Below, one piece after another: positions 34,142 to 42,724 of a stretch of DNA of 64,000 bases. The notes below the pieces were generated by a model, which was given only the letters and a program-made list of their open reading frames with translations, did not search any database and had not been told where the DNA came from. Position 1 is the first letter of the stretch; each line of letters starts with the position of its first letter. The translations under genes and the position numbers were made by a program. Source of the stretch: Bacilli bacterium (GTDB taxonomy: Bacteria; Bacillota_I; Bacilli_A; RFN20; CAG-826); assembly GCA_900767605.1 (NCBI GenBank), contig CAAFZT010000063.1, forward strand, positions 4,438 to 68,437, read 5' to 3'.

Positions 34142-35764
34142 TTAGTTGGATTTCTTACGACGGAAGAAGAGTAGAGATGCACTGGCGGCAATCGTAACGG
34201 CTCCAATGCCAACAAGAGTCCATGTGGTGGAATCCGTTGCACCCGGAAGCATCAAGGCATTGGCTTTGGTGGTAGTGTGACGGCCAAGGAAGTCATGAAG
34301 AGCAGCGTACTTGGTGTTGATAATGAAATCATAACCAGCAAGAGCTTGTTTCATTTTCTCGCCTTCAAAATTGCCGTATTTAATCGCCATCTTATCGGGG
34401 ATAGAGAGGGTATCAAACGTAGCTTCAGCTTCGCTCCATTTGGCTTCCGTAAGAGCCGTATTGCCGGTCGGATCGCAAATTTCATTTAGCTTAGCCAAGA
34501 AGGTTTCGGCCCAGGTTTCGGTGCCAAAGGTCACAGGCGCGTCCGGAGAAACATAGATAGACGGGGCAATTTGGCCACTCGAATAGCAAGAGAAAAGGGG
34601 GCTCCTATCATTGTGGCGGAGACTATTGTTAGTGTTAGAGCCAGTAAACTTAATGGTCCAAACTCCATTGGAGCAGGATAATTTTGCAAACGAATTTGCG
34701 TTGATATCCTGAAACACTTTTTCCGTCCTCAGATAATTATTCCCTTTCCCGGAGCCAGCGGCATATAAAACGCCCATTTCTTTTTCATCATACAAGGCAA
34801 ACGTCCCATTTTTCGCAGGCAATACAAGCAAGGAAGTGTAAGTATCTTGAGCCACAATCCTATCTCCGCTCGTCTCCACCTCGATTTCAGCGCGATTATT
34901 ATCGCCTTGCTTATCTAAGATTTTAGTGACGTCCCCTTTAGTATTGGCGATGTAAATCTTCTTTCCAGCCACGATATCAGCAGTAACCGTTGATTTCGTA
35001 TAGAAATTGCCTTTAATCGCTTTAACAACAAATTGGCACTCATGAGGAGTTTCTCCAGAAACGTATTGGAACTTAATAACATTATCACCTTCAACAAGAA
35101 TGGGGCTTTCAATCGTTACATCGCTTTTCAAAACACTCGTATTCCCGTCTTTGTGGGTTGCCGTGATAGTGAAAGCATCAAGCGTCGCCTTATCGCCAAC
35201 AAAGAAAGTTGCTTTCGGATCGGCCAATTCCGCCGAAATACTCGTGACAGGCGATGTCGTTACCGGCGCGGAGGGTTGAAGAGTAACCGAAATTTTAGTT
35301 ACACGAACTTGTGCTTTTAGATTGAAGGAAACGCTATCAGCACTACCGGACCAACTACCAATCTGGCCACTACTGGAAAACCCTGTTGATATAATAAAAT
35401 TTTCAGGCTTATATTTGTTAGCGCATGTGATTTTTATAGAATTAATAATCAAATTTGGATCGTCCGATTCAATGGTAAGAATCGACCCTTGATAGAAACG
35501 ATAGGCTTTGCCATCGTCCAATTTGCAAGGGTATGGTTGGCTGCAAGTCCCTTGTGTGACATTAAAGGTCACGACATCTTGAGTCATGGTAACGACCGAT
35601 GAATCACTCGCTTTTTGGCTAGTCGCGTCAAATACAATAGTTTTCTCCGCTTCCGCCGCCTTCACCATCAACGCATCTTGATGGCCTAAGCCCATCTTCA
35701 CTCCGCCTAGGGTCACACCAAAAGCAAGGGTTCCTAAGGCTAACGCTAAGAATCTTTTCTTCAT
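34142..35764 (-). CDS. Exported protein with C-terminal wall/membrane anchor
   Basis: This 540-residue protein has N-terminal signal RFLALALGTLAFGVTLGG. The C-terminus LPGATDSTTWTLVGIGAVTI runs into AASASLLFFRRKKSN: an LP-x-A/T-like motif, a hydrophobic segment and a basic tail, the layout of sortase or related sorting signals, although LPGAT is not a canonical LPxTG. The middle is beta-rich and has an Ig-like/BIG segment (SISAELADPKATFFVGDKAT). It is transcribed alone from a promoter near 36.04 kb through a 260-base structured leader. Probable surface protein of unknown ligand. Confidence 0.78.
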   Translation of the reverse strand: MKKRFLALALGTLAFGVTLGGVKMGLGHQDALMVKAAEAEKTIVFDATSQKASDSSVVTMTQDVVTFNVTQGTCSQPYPCKLDDGKAYRFYQGSILTIESDDPNLIINSIKITCANKYKPENFIISTGFSSSGQIGSWSGSADSVSFNLKAQVRVTKISVTLQPSAPVTTSPVTSISAELADPKATFFVGDKATLDAFTITATHKDGNTSVLKSDVTIESPILVEGDNVIKFQYVSGETPHECQFVVKAIKGNFYTKSTVTADIVAGKKIYIANTKGDVTKILDKQGDNNRAEIEVETSGDRIVAQDTYTSLLVLPAKNGTFALYDEKEMGVLYAAGSGKGNNYLRTEKVFQDINANSFAKLSCSNGVWTIKFTGSNTNNSLRHNDRSPLFSCYSSGQIAPSIYVSPDAPVTFGTETWAETFLAKLNEICDPTGNTALTEAKWSEAEATFDTLSIPDKMAIKYGNFEGEKMKQALAGYDFIINTKYAALHDFLGRHTTTKANALMLPGATDSTTWTLVGIGAVTIAASASLLFFRRKKSN

Positions 35765-35794
35765 GTTCTTTGTTTCTCCTAATTTGATTAACGC

Positions 35795-35899
35795 GCTTTA
35801 TCCTTGGCCGTTAAGCGGGTTGCACCCGTTTAGTAGCCGAGAAACGGCGCCTTCTGGGAGAAGGGTGCACCGCTTCTACTAGACGGCCAAGGATAAAGC
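35795..35899 (-). ncRNA. Unassigned structured leader RNA, element 2
   Basis: A perfect 16-bp inverted repeat (GCTTTATCCTTGGCCG at 35795-35810 and its complement at 35884-35899) encloses a second helix (AAGCGG..TGCACCC with GGGTGCACCGCTT, 35813-35827 and 35863-35875). Inside are two small hairpins, GCCG-AGAAA-CGGC and CTTCT-GGG-AGAAG. TTTAGTAG (35828) and CTACTAGA (35876) could form an alternative pairing. It lies about 30 bases ahead of the start codon of the anchored surface protein. It is not a known riboswitch that I can recognise. It could be a regulatory leader or a mobile hairpin element. Confidence 0.55.
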
Positions 35900-35945
35900 C
35901 TTGGCAAGTGTGCTTCCTTTGCTAACGAATAGGAAGAACGGTCTA

Positions 35946-36030
35946 ATAGACTAGAGGAGAGAAGGGGCCTGCTTCTATCCTAGTTTAGGCATAGAATCCC
36001 CATAGGCCGGATCTCACGGCTCTAGTCTAT
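35946..36030 (-). ncRNA. Unassigned structured leader RNA, element 1
   Basis: On the minus strand ATAGACTAGAG (36030-36020) pairs with CTCTAGTCTAT (35956-35946). Inside, GGGG pairs with CCCC, and the apical hairpin is TTCTAT-G-CCTA-AAC-TAGG-ATAGAA. A purine-rich strand GTGAGATCCGG sits in an asymmetric internal loop. It starts at the expected transcript start (a TATATA-like -10 lies at about 36037-36042, with a TTGTTT near 36060). It is riboswitch-like in architecture but unassigned. Confidence 0.5.
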
Positions 36031-36126
36031 CCTACTATATATAAGAATGAAACCATGATTTTAAACAAAGCCGATTCTATGCACTCAAATAAACATGAAA
36101 GCGGTTACTTTGGTGTCTATAGAAAA

Positions 36127-36154
36127 TATGCCGCCCCGGGATTCGGGACGGCAT
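36127..36154 (-). terminator. Terminator of the broken FAWF-type gene
   Basis: The stem GCCGTCCC/GGGGCGGC is followed on the minus strand by ATATTTTC. It is nearly identical to the terminator at 37455-37480 behind the intact paralogue. Confidence 0.75.
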
Positions 36155-36175
36155 CCATGAAGGTGGGGTTCGTTA

Positions 36176-36600
36176 AAGAACCGGGGGGTCGATGCCGGCA
36201 AAAGACAAGGATATCGATACGGAACCCTTATCGCATTCGTCTTGGTTCTCCACTTCCGTTCCTTCTAGCCAGGTGACGCCATAGTAATAACGAATTTCAT
36301 CAGGATGGATAACGCCCAGGGATTGGGGGTGGTCCAACCCCATCTTTTTATTCGGCATCTCAATGGATTCGGTATAGATATGATTGATATCCGACTTTGC
36401 ATAAGAACCAATGTTAATTTGGAATCGTGGGTGGCTATCGATGGGACAAAACGATCCGTATTACCGCCGTTTTCTTGGTCGAAAACATGATAAGCAAAAT
36501 GCTCTTCCCTTTCCCCGTTGGTTATCACCGGGGATTCCGGGTTCTCCGCTTCCCTCGACTTTGCTTCACGCCTTTTGAAACGGAACAAATGCGCGGGCAA
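36176..36600 (-). pseudogene. 3' remnant of a FAWF/WLEG surface-subunit gene
   Basis: The last 60 codons read MPNKKMGLDHPQSLGVIHPD, then EIRYYYGVTWLEGTEVENQD and SVSISLSFAGIDPPVL, closely matching the C-terminus of 37499-38404 (RYYYGVVWLEGTEMENQD, SLSFAGIDPASY). Upstream homology continues in another frame (EEHFAYHVFDQENGGNTDRF and VPSIATHDSKLTL), so there is a frameshift near 36400. The N-terminal half with the signal is missing. The gene end retains its terminator. It is a dead copy produced by tandem duplication. Confidence 0.8.
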
Positions 36601-36660
36601 CTAAAAGGTACAGGACGGCGAGCCCGTTTACGCCCCTCTATTGTGCTTGCCTAGGTTTCC

Positions 36661-37420
36661 CTATTTCAGCGTCTCCCAATACCCTTTTTTGTTCGATCCA
36701 ACGCGTTGGATGTATCCGCTTTTCTTAAGGAAGGAAATATTGTTCTGAACGGCGGTCTCGCCTAATCTCAACTCCACCATGAGACGAGGCCGAGTGATGT
36801 TCGGGTTGTCCCGAATCAGTTCAAGCATCTTCTGTTGGGTTTGATTGAGCGTATCCCTCACTTTATCCCTCACTTTATCCCTCACTTCCGGTTGATGGAC
36901 GAAATTAAATGGGATGGTGACACGAATCGAATTTTCCTCAATGGCAATGGCGTCTTCCCCATAGAACGAGGTGATTTTCGGAACTCCCCTGCCACTGGTC
37001 TCGGAAATGTGGAGTTGGTTGATGATCTTGGCGAGGCTTTTGTTGACGGGTACCGAATCCCCTCGATAGAACCCGAGCATGGTCTGCTCCGGCGGCAACG
37101 GGCCGCGGGAGAGGATCTCCAACCTATCAGAATACATCGTGAACGCGGGGCCATAACCCGTCACCCATTTATTGTGGAGAATTGCGTTGAGTGTTGCTTC
37201 AAAAAAGGCACTGGGTTCAAACAGTGGGACGTCCTTGCGTTCTACTTTTCGGTTCGTCTCGTCCGCTTGAATCAGATTGATGGTGTCGCCGCAATCGATC
37301 AGCTTATCCAGAGAAACCGGGACACAACAATTGCCGAATTCCCTCACCGAATACAAGGATCTATTCTTCCCTCGTTTGCAAATGAGATTTAAAACAATGG
37401 GGATTCCATGCGCGCAAAAA
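36661..37420 (-). pseudogene. 5'-truncated AlbA_2/HATPase-like/winged-helix gene
   Basis: From about 37420 down the minus strand encodes GIPIVLNLICKRGKNRSLYS, FFEATLNAILHNKWVTGYGP, MYSDRLEILSRGPLPP, ISETSGRGVPKI and VTIPFNFVHQ, then linker RDKVRDKVRD and a full winged helix ending IQRVGSNKKGYWETLK. The AlbA_2 domain is absent. The open frame to 37566 runs into the terminator and end of the next gene and is not real protein. The gene was inserted or left between a dead and a live FAWF gene. It has no promoter of its own. Confidence 0.75.
36852..36887 (-). repeat. Three 12-bp tandem repeats encoding VRDK linker
   Basis: Units start at 36852, 36864 and 36876 with plus-strand word TATCCCTCACTT. 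As in the other AlbA_2 genes the unit is four codons and sits just before the winged helix. Confidence 0.85.
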
Positions 37421-37454
37421 CCCGGAAAGCGGTTGCAAAGCGTCCATGGAAAAG

Positions 37455-37480
37455 ATGCCGTCCCGAGTTGGGGGCGGCAT
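37455..37480 (-). terminator. Terminator of FAWF subunit 1
   Basis: Stem ATGCCG(C)CCC/GGGACGGCAT on the minus strand with TTTTCC following. It lies 20 bp behind the stop of 37499-38404. Confidence 0.8.
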
Positions 37481-37498
37481 AGAAATTCGTTTATCCGT

Positions 37499-38404
37499 TT
37501 AGTAACTCGCAGGATCAATGCCAGCAAAAGACAGCGAAATCGATACGGATCCGTTTTGGCAGGCATCCTGGTTTTCCATCTCGGTACCCTCTAACCAGAC
37601 CACCCCATAATAATAACGGGTGCCTTGGGCGGTTAATTGGCCCATATATTGTTTGCTCGTAAACGGGGTGAATTGGTTTGGCATCGCGAAGTCCTCGACG
37701 TAGAAATGATTGAAGGTCGAATCATCGCTATAACGGGACGTAGATACGGTTCGATCGGTATTTAAAATCGGCGAATCGATATAGGTATCTAACACTGCGT
37801 CCTTCTTCTTTTCAAAGACCATCTTGCATTCGCCTAGATAGGCTCCATTCGCGTCTTTTCGGTCGTAGTTCTTCTTATTTACTTCTAAAACCGATACGCG
37901 GGTCCATTGGGATAACATAACATCCGCGTCTTTTTCTTTATCCACGGGATTAATCGAAGTCCCGTTACATAAAAATAATGGCAATTCTGTAGTTCCGGGG
38001 TTTGTTACCGAAAACCGGAACAAGGTGTAATAATGATAATCCCCTGTCACGTTTCTAACGTTATAGCACTTCCCGTTTAATTGGGATGAATCCATCCAAT
38101 CGGGACGATAGATGGTTCGTCCGTCTTTGCTGGATACATCCTTCGTCACGGATTCGTTGGATAACAAGGTTTGATGGACGCCACTATGGTCTCCATTTCC
38201 TTCTTGCATCACGGCTTTCGGATCGGATATCGAATCAATCGATACCCTTAAATGGCCATAGTTGCCATTGACGGTAATCGAAGAATAATTCATCGATACC
38301 GAGCGGTTGACGTTAAACCAAGCAAGAGTGGAAACCGCCGCGGTGGATAAAGAAGCCACGATTAAAACCGAGATGGCAATCAGGGCTTTGTTGGGATTTT
38401 TCAT
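37499..38404 (-). CDS. FAWF/WLEG-family exported surface subunit 1
   Basis: This 301-residue protein has signal VLIVASLSTAAVSTLAWFNV and then NRSVSMNYSSITV. The aromatic pair after Ala at the end of the h-region is the SipW-class feature shared with its neighbours. The C-terminus RYYYGVVWLEGTEMENQDAC is followed by SVSISLSFAGI. This family block (VWLEG.E..NQ......G.V.I.L) recurs in 38501, 39450 and, more distantly, 58400. It is probably a polymerising or wall-associated surface subunit cleaved by the SipW-type peptidase. It has its own terminator. Confidence 0.8.
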   Translation of the reverse strand: MKNPNKALIAISVLIVASLSTAAVSTLAWFNVNRSVSMNYSSITVNGNYGHLRVSIDSISDPKAVMQEGNGDHSGVHQTLLSNESVTKDVSSKDGRTIYRPDWMDSSQLNGKCYNVRNVTGDYHYYTLFRFSVTNPGTTELPLFLCNGTSINPVDKEKDADVMLSQWTRVSVLEVNKKNYDRKDANGAYLGECKMVFEKKKDAVLDTYIDSPILNTDRTVSTSRYSDDSTFNHFYVEDFAMPNQFTPFTSKQYMGQLTAQGTRYYYGVVWLEGTEMENQDACQNGSVSISLSFAGIDPASY

Positions 38405-38443
38405 CGCGGCGGTTTCCTTTCTTCTTGAATTATAAGTAGAGAT

Positions 38444-38473
38444 AAGCGGGAGAGGGAATCCCCTCCCCCGCTT
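38444..38473 (-). terminator. Intergenic hairpin between subunits 2 and 1
   Basis: The stem AAGCGGGAGAGGG with CCCTCCCCCGCTT (one mismatch) lies behind the stop of 38501-39406. The tail is not T-rich, so it may be an attenuator or an mRNA-stabilising hairpin that sets subunit ratios and not a full stop. Confidence 0.6.
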
Positions 38474-38500
38474 CTAGACGTAGGGTTTTAACGAAACGGA

Positions 38501-39406
38501 TTAGGCGCCAGCGCCAACAGTCTCGATACCAGTGAGTTTCAACGTGACGTCAACAGCTCCGCCAGCAGCCGTGTCTTGATTGTCGGATTCGGTGCCTTCG
38601 AGCCAAACGGAGACAATATAAGCTTTCGTAGCATCCGCGGCTAATTCGCCCAAATAAGCAACGTTGCCCGTAGTCTTGGTGACACCAGAAACAACCGGCG
38701 CAAAGTTCCCAACTTTATGAGTCGCAGTCACAACGTTGGCAATGGTGGCTTTATTTTCAGTTGTCACAGCCTTAGAGGCGATACCTTGTCCTTTATTGGC
38801 GCCAGAATCCTCATTTTCAAAGATAACCTTCAAGGTGGCGTCAGCGACATTATCGGCGGTCGGAATCTTTGTGCTATCCTTCGCTTCTAAAACGGCGACA
38901 CGAGTCCATTGAGCAAGCGCAGCATCGGCCTTGTTTCCGGCCGCATTGGCTTTAACCGCGGTTCCTTCATTGAAGAAGACGTGGGTCTTAGTATTACCGG
39001 TATTCTTCACCGTGAAATAGAATTGGGTGAATCCGTCCGTAGCTTCCTTGACGGAATAAACTTTAGCATTGTTCCCTGCAACGCCTTTCCAGTCCGGCTT
39101 ATAGAATTTCTTTCCATCAACAGAGGAGACGTCCGTGGTGAAGGATTTCGCCGAGGCTAGCGAAATCGCATCGGCAAAAGATCCGTCCTTATCGTTGTAG
39201 TTGGATTGAGCATTTAATCCGCCATCGGTGATACCGCCAAGGGTAACTTGGAGTTTAGCGTTGGAGGATTGAGCAACAATCTTGGAATAGGTGAGGGTCG
39301 CACTGCGGTTGGTGGTGAACCAAGCGAAGGTGCCGGTAGCGCCGGCGACCGCGGTTCCGGCCGTGAGGACGGAGAGAGCGAGGACGAGTTTAGCTTTCGT
39401 TTTCAT
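38501..39406 (-). CDS. FAWF/WLEG-family exported surface subunit 2
   Basis: This 301-residue protein has signal VAGATGTFAWFTTNRSATLT and body YSKIVAQSSNAKLQVTLGGI. The C-terminus is KAYIVSVWLEGTESDNQDTA and then AVDVTLKLTGIETVGAGA. The body is rich in Ala/Thr/Asp/Lys and poor in aromatics, as in abundant secreted subunits. It is flanked by an upstream paralogue and a downstream hairpin. It may be the major subunit of this cluster. Confidence 0.8.
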   Translation of the reverse strand: MKTKAKLVLALSVLTAGTAVAGATGTFAWFTTNRSATLTYSKIVAQSSNAKLQVTLGGITDGGLNAQSNYNDKDGSFADAISLASAKSFTTDVSSVDGKKFYKPDWKGVAGNNAKVYSVKEATDGFTQFYFTVKNTGNTKTHVFFNEGTAVKANAAGNKADAALAQWTRVAVLEAKDSTKIPTADNVADATLKVIFENEDSGANKGQGIASKAVTTENKATIANVVTATHKVGNFAPVVSGVTKTTGNVAYLGELAADATKAYIVSVWLEGTESDNQDTAAGGAVDVTLKLTGIETVGAGA

Positions 39407-39449
39407 TTGTTTTGATTTCCTTTCAATGAATGTATGAATTGAAGATTAA

Positions 39450-40409
39450 TTAAGCGATGGCTTTCGAGAGGGCATTGATTTCGAGATTGATGTCCACCTT
39501 GCCGCCTTGGGCGGAACGTTGGTCATTATTCTCACTGCCTTCGAGCCAGACGCGGACCACATAATAGGAGGTGGTTCCACTTGCAATCGTGCTGAGATAG
39601 TTCTTGGAAGATGTGTTGGAGTCTTTGCTCGTATTGGCAAATACTCCTTCGTCCCCTAGAACATAATGGCGATCGCTATCTTGATAGGATGCAAGATCCA
39701 ATTTGTCATCCGTAATTAGGTTCTTGGATTGGATGAATTGGGTCTTATCCGCGGTTACTCCCGTTGCTGGCTTCGTTTCGAACGTCAGGATGGGAGTGAG
39801 TTCGCTAGAAACGATATCATCGTGCCTAGCAATCGGGGTTAGAGGATTTTCTCCTTGGAGAATTGCCACACGAGTCCAGCTGGTCGCGGCCTCATTGGCT
39901 TTCTTTTGGGCTTCGTCGCTATCATCGTGAGCAAACACACGGGTGCCTGCGGTCAGATAGACTTCAAACGGACGATCCGTTTTGGCGTTATATCCGGCTT
40001 CTCCTTGTTTAATCCCCTTGTGGGTTAACGAGAAGGCGTATTCGGCGTAATAGGTATTGGCGCCACCTTCGGAGACATCATTGACGCGGACGGGGGCTTT
40101 GTCGTTGCCGATTTCCATTCCCCAGTCCGGAGAATAGAAGGTCTTGCCGTCTTTACTACTCACATCGCTTGCGGTGCTTGTGGCTCCAGAAATCGTTTGG
40201 GCTTTGTCATTTCCGGTAGCCGTCGCTCCATCCAAGCTAATGAGTTGGCCGCTTAATTCCGCGGAGCGATTTTGCATCGTGACCGAGGAATAGGCGAGAC
40301 TCACCGTCCGGTTCACTTGGAACCAGGCGAAGGTGGATGCGCCTGCAGCCGCCAAAGCGCCAACTGAGAGGACGGAGATCGCCATCAAAGCTTTGGTTTT
40401 GCCTTTCAT
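39450..40409 (-). CDS. FAWF/WLEG-family exported surface subunit 3
   Basis: This 319-residue protein has signal AAAGASTFAWFQVNRTVSLA and body YSSVTMQNRSAELSGQL. The C-terminus is YYVVRVWLEGSENNDQRSAQ and then KVDINLEINALSKAIA. It is the first gene of the three-gene cluster, with a TTGAAA-N16-TATAAT promoter and a long leader upstream. The ribosome binding site is AAAGGAAG. It belongs to the same family as subunits 1 and 2. Confidence 0.8.
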   Translation of the reverse strand: MKGKTKALMAISVLSVGALAAAGASTFAWFQVNRTVSLAYSSVTMQNRSAELSGQLISLDGATATGNDKAQTISGATSTASDVSSKDGKTFYSPDWGMEIGNDKAPVRVNDVSEGGANTYYAEYAFSLTHKGIKQGEAGYNAKTDRPFEVYLTAGTRVFAHDDSDEAQKKANEAATSWTRVAILQGENPLTPIARHDDIVSSELTPILTFETKPATGVTADKTQFIQSKNLITDDKLDLASYQDSDRHYVLGDEGVFANTSKDSNTSSKNYLSTIASGTTSYYVVRVWLEGSENNDQRSAQGGKVDINLEINALSKAIA

Positions 40410-40576
40410 TGCTTCCTTTCTGTTCCTTATTCTTTATTTATTAGGAACTTGAATCCGCGTATTTGGGCGTTCCCCGCCAACGCGGATGCGGGGAATTTGA
40501 ATTCCAGCACGACGAAGAATTGGTCTCCCCCGTATGCTAGATGGCTCTATTATAGAATTTAAGAAACGGGTTTCAA
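40410..40576 (-). promoter_or_regulatory. Promoter and structured leader of the FAWF cluster
   Basis: Minus-strand -35 TTGAAA (40571-40576), 16 bp, -10 TATAAT (40549-40554). The roughly 130-base leader contains CCCCGC...GCGGGG, competing ATCCGCG and CGCGGAT arms, and GTTCC...GGAAC just before the ribosome binding site. It does not match the c-di-GMP-I motif found at the two other surface loci. It may be an unrecognised regulatory RNA. Confidence 0.6.
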
Positions 40577-40856
40577 CCATAAAGTAAGCATTCCCTTACT
40601 ATTTATTTGTTTTATGCGATGATTAGGGGCTTTGTTGCTCTTTCTCTTTGGGTACTAGACTTCCCTTGGATTGGGGTTCTTGCTCCTTCTTATCCTCCTG
40701 TTGACTTCTTCTGGTCCATGGGCTTCCTGCGAGGAGTTGGAACGTCAAGCAGTCCCCATTTCGTAGACGCTTCCCCATTTCTTTAATCTTTCAGGATTCT
40801 ATATGCTAATTGGACTTCCACGATCCATAGACTCGATATAAGGGCCTACTTTCCGG

Positions 40857-41072
40857 TTACGATATCCCTTTATCTATTTCAGTCCTTCCCATATGGTTGG
40901 CTTTACATAAGTAATCCCATGCGTTCCAATAACCATCTTGGATTCGTTTGATTGCTTTTGTCCCAATGGAAGGGACGGAGAGGGCACATGAGGGAACATG
41001 ATAGGGCACATGATATGGTTTTTGCAGGGCACATGATGAAACAGGATTAAAAATTACCCTTTCGACAGCCAC
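40857..41072 (-). pseudogene. Possible AlbA_2-type C-terminal relict with VPYH linker
   Basis: The minus strand encodes VERVIFNPVSSCALQKPYHV, then PYHVPSCALSVPSIG, and KAIKRIQDGYWNAWDYLCKA. The 12-bp-spaced CATGTGCCCT-like words and the position before a helical domain mimic the linker-plus-winged-helix pattern of the other relicts. There is no N-terminal domain and no ribosome binding site. The homology is weaker than for the other relicts. The preceding 280 bases (40577-40856) show nothing else. Confidence 0.4.
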
Positions 41073-41133
41073 CTTCTTTGTACACTTTTTGAGCGGCGGC
41101 TGTCTACTTAGAGATTAGCAGTAGTCCAATTTG

Positions 41134-41175
41134 TCACTTTATTATCACTTTATTTGTCACTTTATTGTCACTTTA
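41134..41175. repeat. Four TCACTTTATT repeats at 11-12 bp spacing
   Basis: TCAC occurs at 41134, 41145, 41157 and 41168, each followed by TTTATT. It resembles the operator or linker arrays elsewhere, but no intact gene of the family is attached. Confidence 0.75.
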
Positions 41176-41539
41176 TTTTGATGGGAGGATGGAGCAAATT
41201 TGCGAGAAGCCTAGCAAAGCAACTTCTTCTTTCCCCACCCCTCTTGGGAGCAACACCGTGTTTGTCTTTCAAAGAGAAACATCAGGCAAGGGGATACGCT
41301 TTCCTTTTAGAAAAATTACGTCCAAGGCATGGACAATGGATGATATATCGGTTACACGGAATTTGAAAAATGGTGATACCAATGAATCAAAATCAAAAGA
41401 TGCTAGAAAGGATGGTGGACGCTGGCAACGGAAAAGATTTGCCAACCTGTCTTAGTCCTTCGATGGCCTTGATTTTCCCGTTGCCTCTAAACCGAAGGAG
41501 TTGTTGGATTTCCTTATTCCGTTTAAATACGACATCCGT
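41176..41539. other. Intergenic stretch without a supported gene
   Basis: Two overlapping plus-strand frames of 70-96 codons (41154-41455) have no ribosome binding site and no recognisable sequence. The segment GNDTNESKSKDARKDGGRW-like tail is low complexity. It may be remnant coding DNA. Confidence 0.4.
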
Positions 41540-42679
41540 TTAGTCTATTTGTCCTCCTGCAAATTCGCTTAATCCCAGGCGAAGGAAATGTTCTAACCCC
41601 ATGTGGATAATTCCGCTTCCATCCTTCCAGGGGGCAGTTTCGATCGGAACAACGACGATTTTCAAATAAGAATCTTTTAAAAACTTCGCCATGGTTTCCG
41701 CTTCCTTGAATCCATCGGAATCCCCATACGACAAATAAATTTTGTCGCGGCCCTTTCGTAAAACGAATGCGACATCCAAAGCTTGGAACGTTCCGTTGAA
41801 TTTGCCATACACATAACCGCTTGAAACACGGTAAGACTCTTCGATTAGTTTGGACAAAATCATCGTTTTATCTTCGACGGCGTGGTCTCTCTTCTCCCCT
41901 TGGAAGCTAACGTCCATCGGGTAAAGAGCAAAAGAACGGGCATTCGTCTGTTCCGTCTCTACGTTTTCTCTAGGCAACATTTGGAGCAGATTCGCGCCTT
42001 TTAAGAAATCAAAATAAGAGAGAAAGGTATTAATGGAAAGTTTGGATTCCAACTCCAGGCGAATTTGATTCACCGTGAGCGGGGTGTCGCAACGATTCAA
42101 CGAATGACGAAAAACCGACTCGATATTCCGTGAATAGTCTCCACGGAACTTTTTCAATTGGCGTCCTTCTTCGATTGCTTTTGTCAGGCACTCGTCCTTG
42201 GAGACGAAAAGACCGCCACGTTGTAGATATTCTTCCTGACTTTTCACGGAACCGGACTTCAAGGAATCGATATAAGAAACGGGCGTGAAAGCAAAGCGCT
42301 GGAAGCGTCCGCGAATTAGGGTCTCTTTCTCCCCCAGGGCAAAAGAAGGTTCTAAATCGCTGGTCGCAATAACGTCCACATCGCTTTGTCCAGCACAAGC
42401 ATCGAACAAGGATTCCGAATGTTCGAAGAGAAATATATCATCGATAAGGACAATTACATGTTTATCGTGTTCTTTCCTAACCCTCAAAAGCAATGCAGCG
42501 GGGTCGTTGCAAACGGATTGGCGAATTTCAATGATTTGATAATCGGGGCAAGCGCTTAGTTCGTTAAAAAGGTCATGGAATAAAAAACGGGATTTCCCAG
42601 AACCAGCCAGGCCAACAAGCAGCTTGAGCAATCCGTTCCCAAAACTATTTAAGATTTCTTTTTTAAGTGAGGTCCGCAT
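41540..42679 (-). CDS. AAA_14-like ATPase, DUF4143-type
   Basis: About 379 residues from ATG 42679. A GTG two codons earlier is possible. Walker A LLVGLAGSGKSRFLFHDLF, Walker B HVIVLIDDIFLFEHSE and a sensor-like VIATSDLEPSF. The segment GRFQRFAFTPVSYIDSLKSG corresponds to the GR.....L.P.SF.E.. block of the AAA_14/DUF4143 ATPases, and a helical C-terminal part with HVVPIETAPWKDG-like residues follows. This family is widespread and of unknown role; some members have a nuclease-like C-terminus. Here the C-terminal acidic nuclease residues are not obvious. Repeated palindromes lie upstream. Confidence 0.72.
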   Translation of the reverse strand: MRTSLKKEILNSFGNGLLKLLVGLAGSGKSRFLFHDLFNELSACPDYQIIEIRQSVCNDPAALLLRVRKEHDKHVIVLIDDIFLFEHSESLFDACAGQSDVDVIATSDLEPSFALGEKETLIRGRFQRFAFTPVSYIDSLKSGSVKSQEEYLQRGGLFVSKDECLTKAIEEGRQLKKFRGDYSRNIESVFRHSLNRCDTPLTVNQIRLELESKLSINTFLSYFDFLKGANLLQMLPRENVETEQTNARSFALYPMDVSFQGEKRDHAVEDKTMILSKLIEESYRVSSGYVYGKFNGTFQALDVAFVLRKGRDKIYLSYGDSDGFKEAETMAKFLKDSYLKIVVVPIETAPWKDGSGIIHMGLEHFLRLGLSEFAGGQID

Positions 42680-42724
42680 ATCCACAAGAAAATATTATCC
42701 TTTTTCTCCGTCTGAATGAAGTAA

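Noticed and set aside
34142..34250. Canonical LPxTG sortase signal on the protein at 34142-35764
   Set aside because: The motif is LPGAT and not LPxTG. Only the anchor-like layout is supported, so no sortase dependence is claimed.
41154..41455. Plus-strand frames of 70-96 codons after the TCACTTTATT repeats
   Set aside because: Their starts lie inside the repeats, no ribosome binding site is present, and the sequence matches nothing recognisable.
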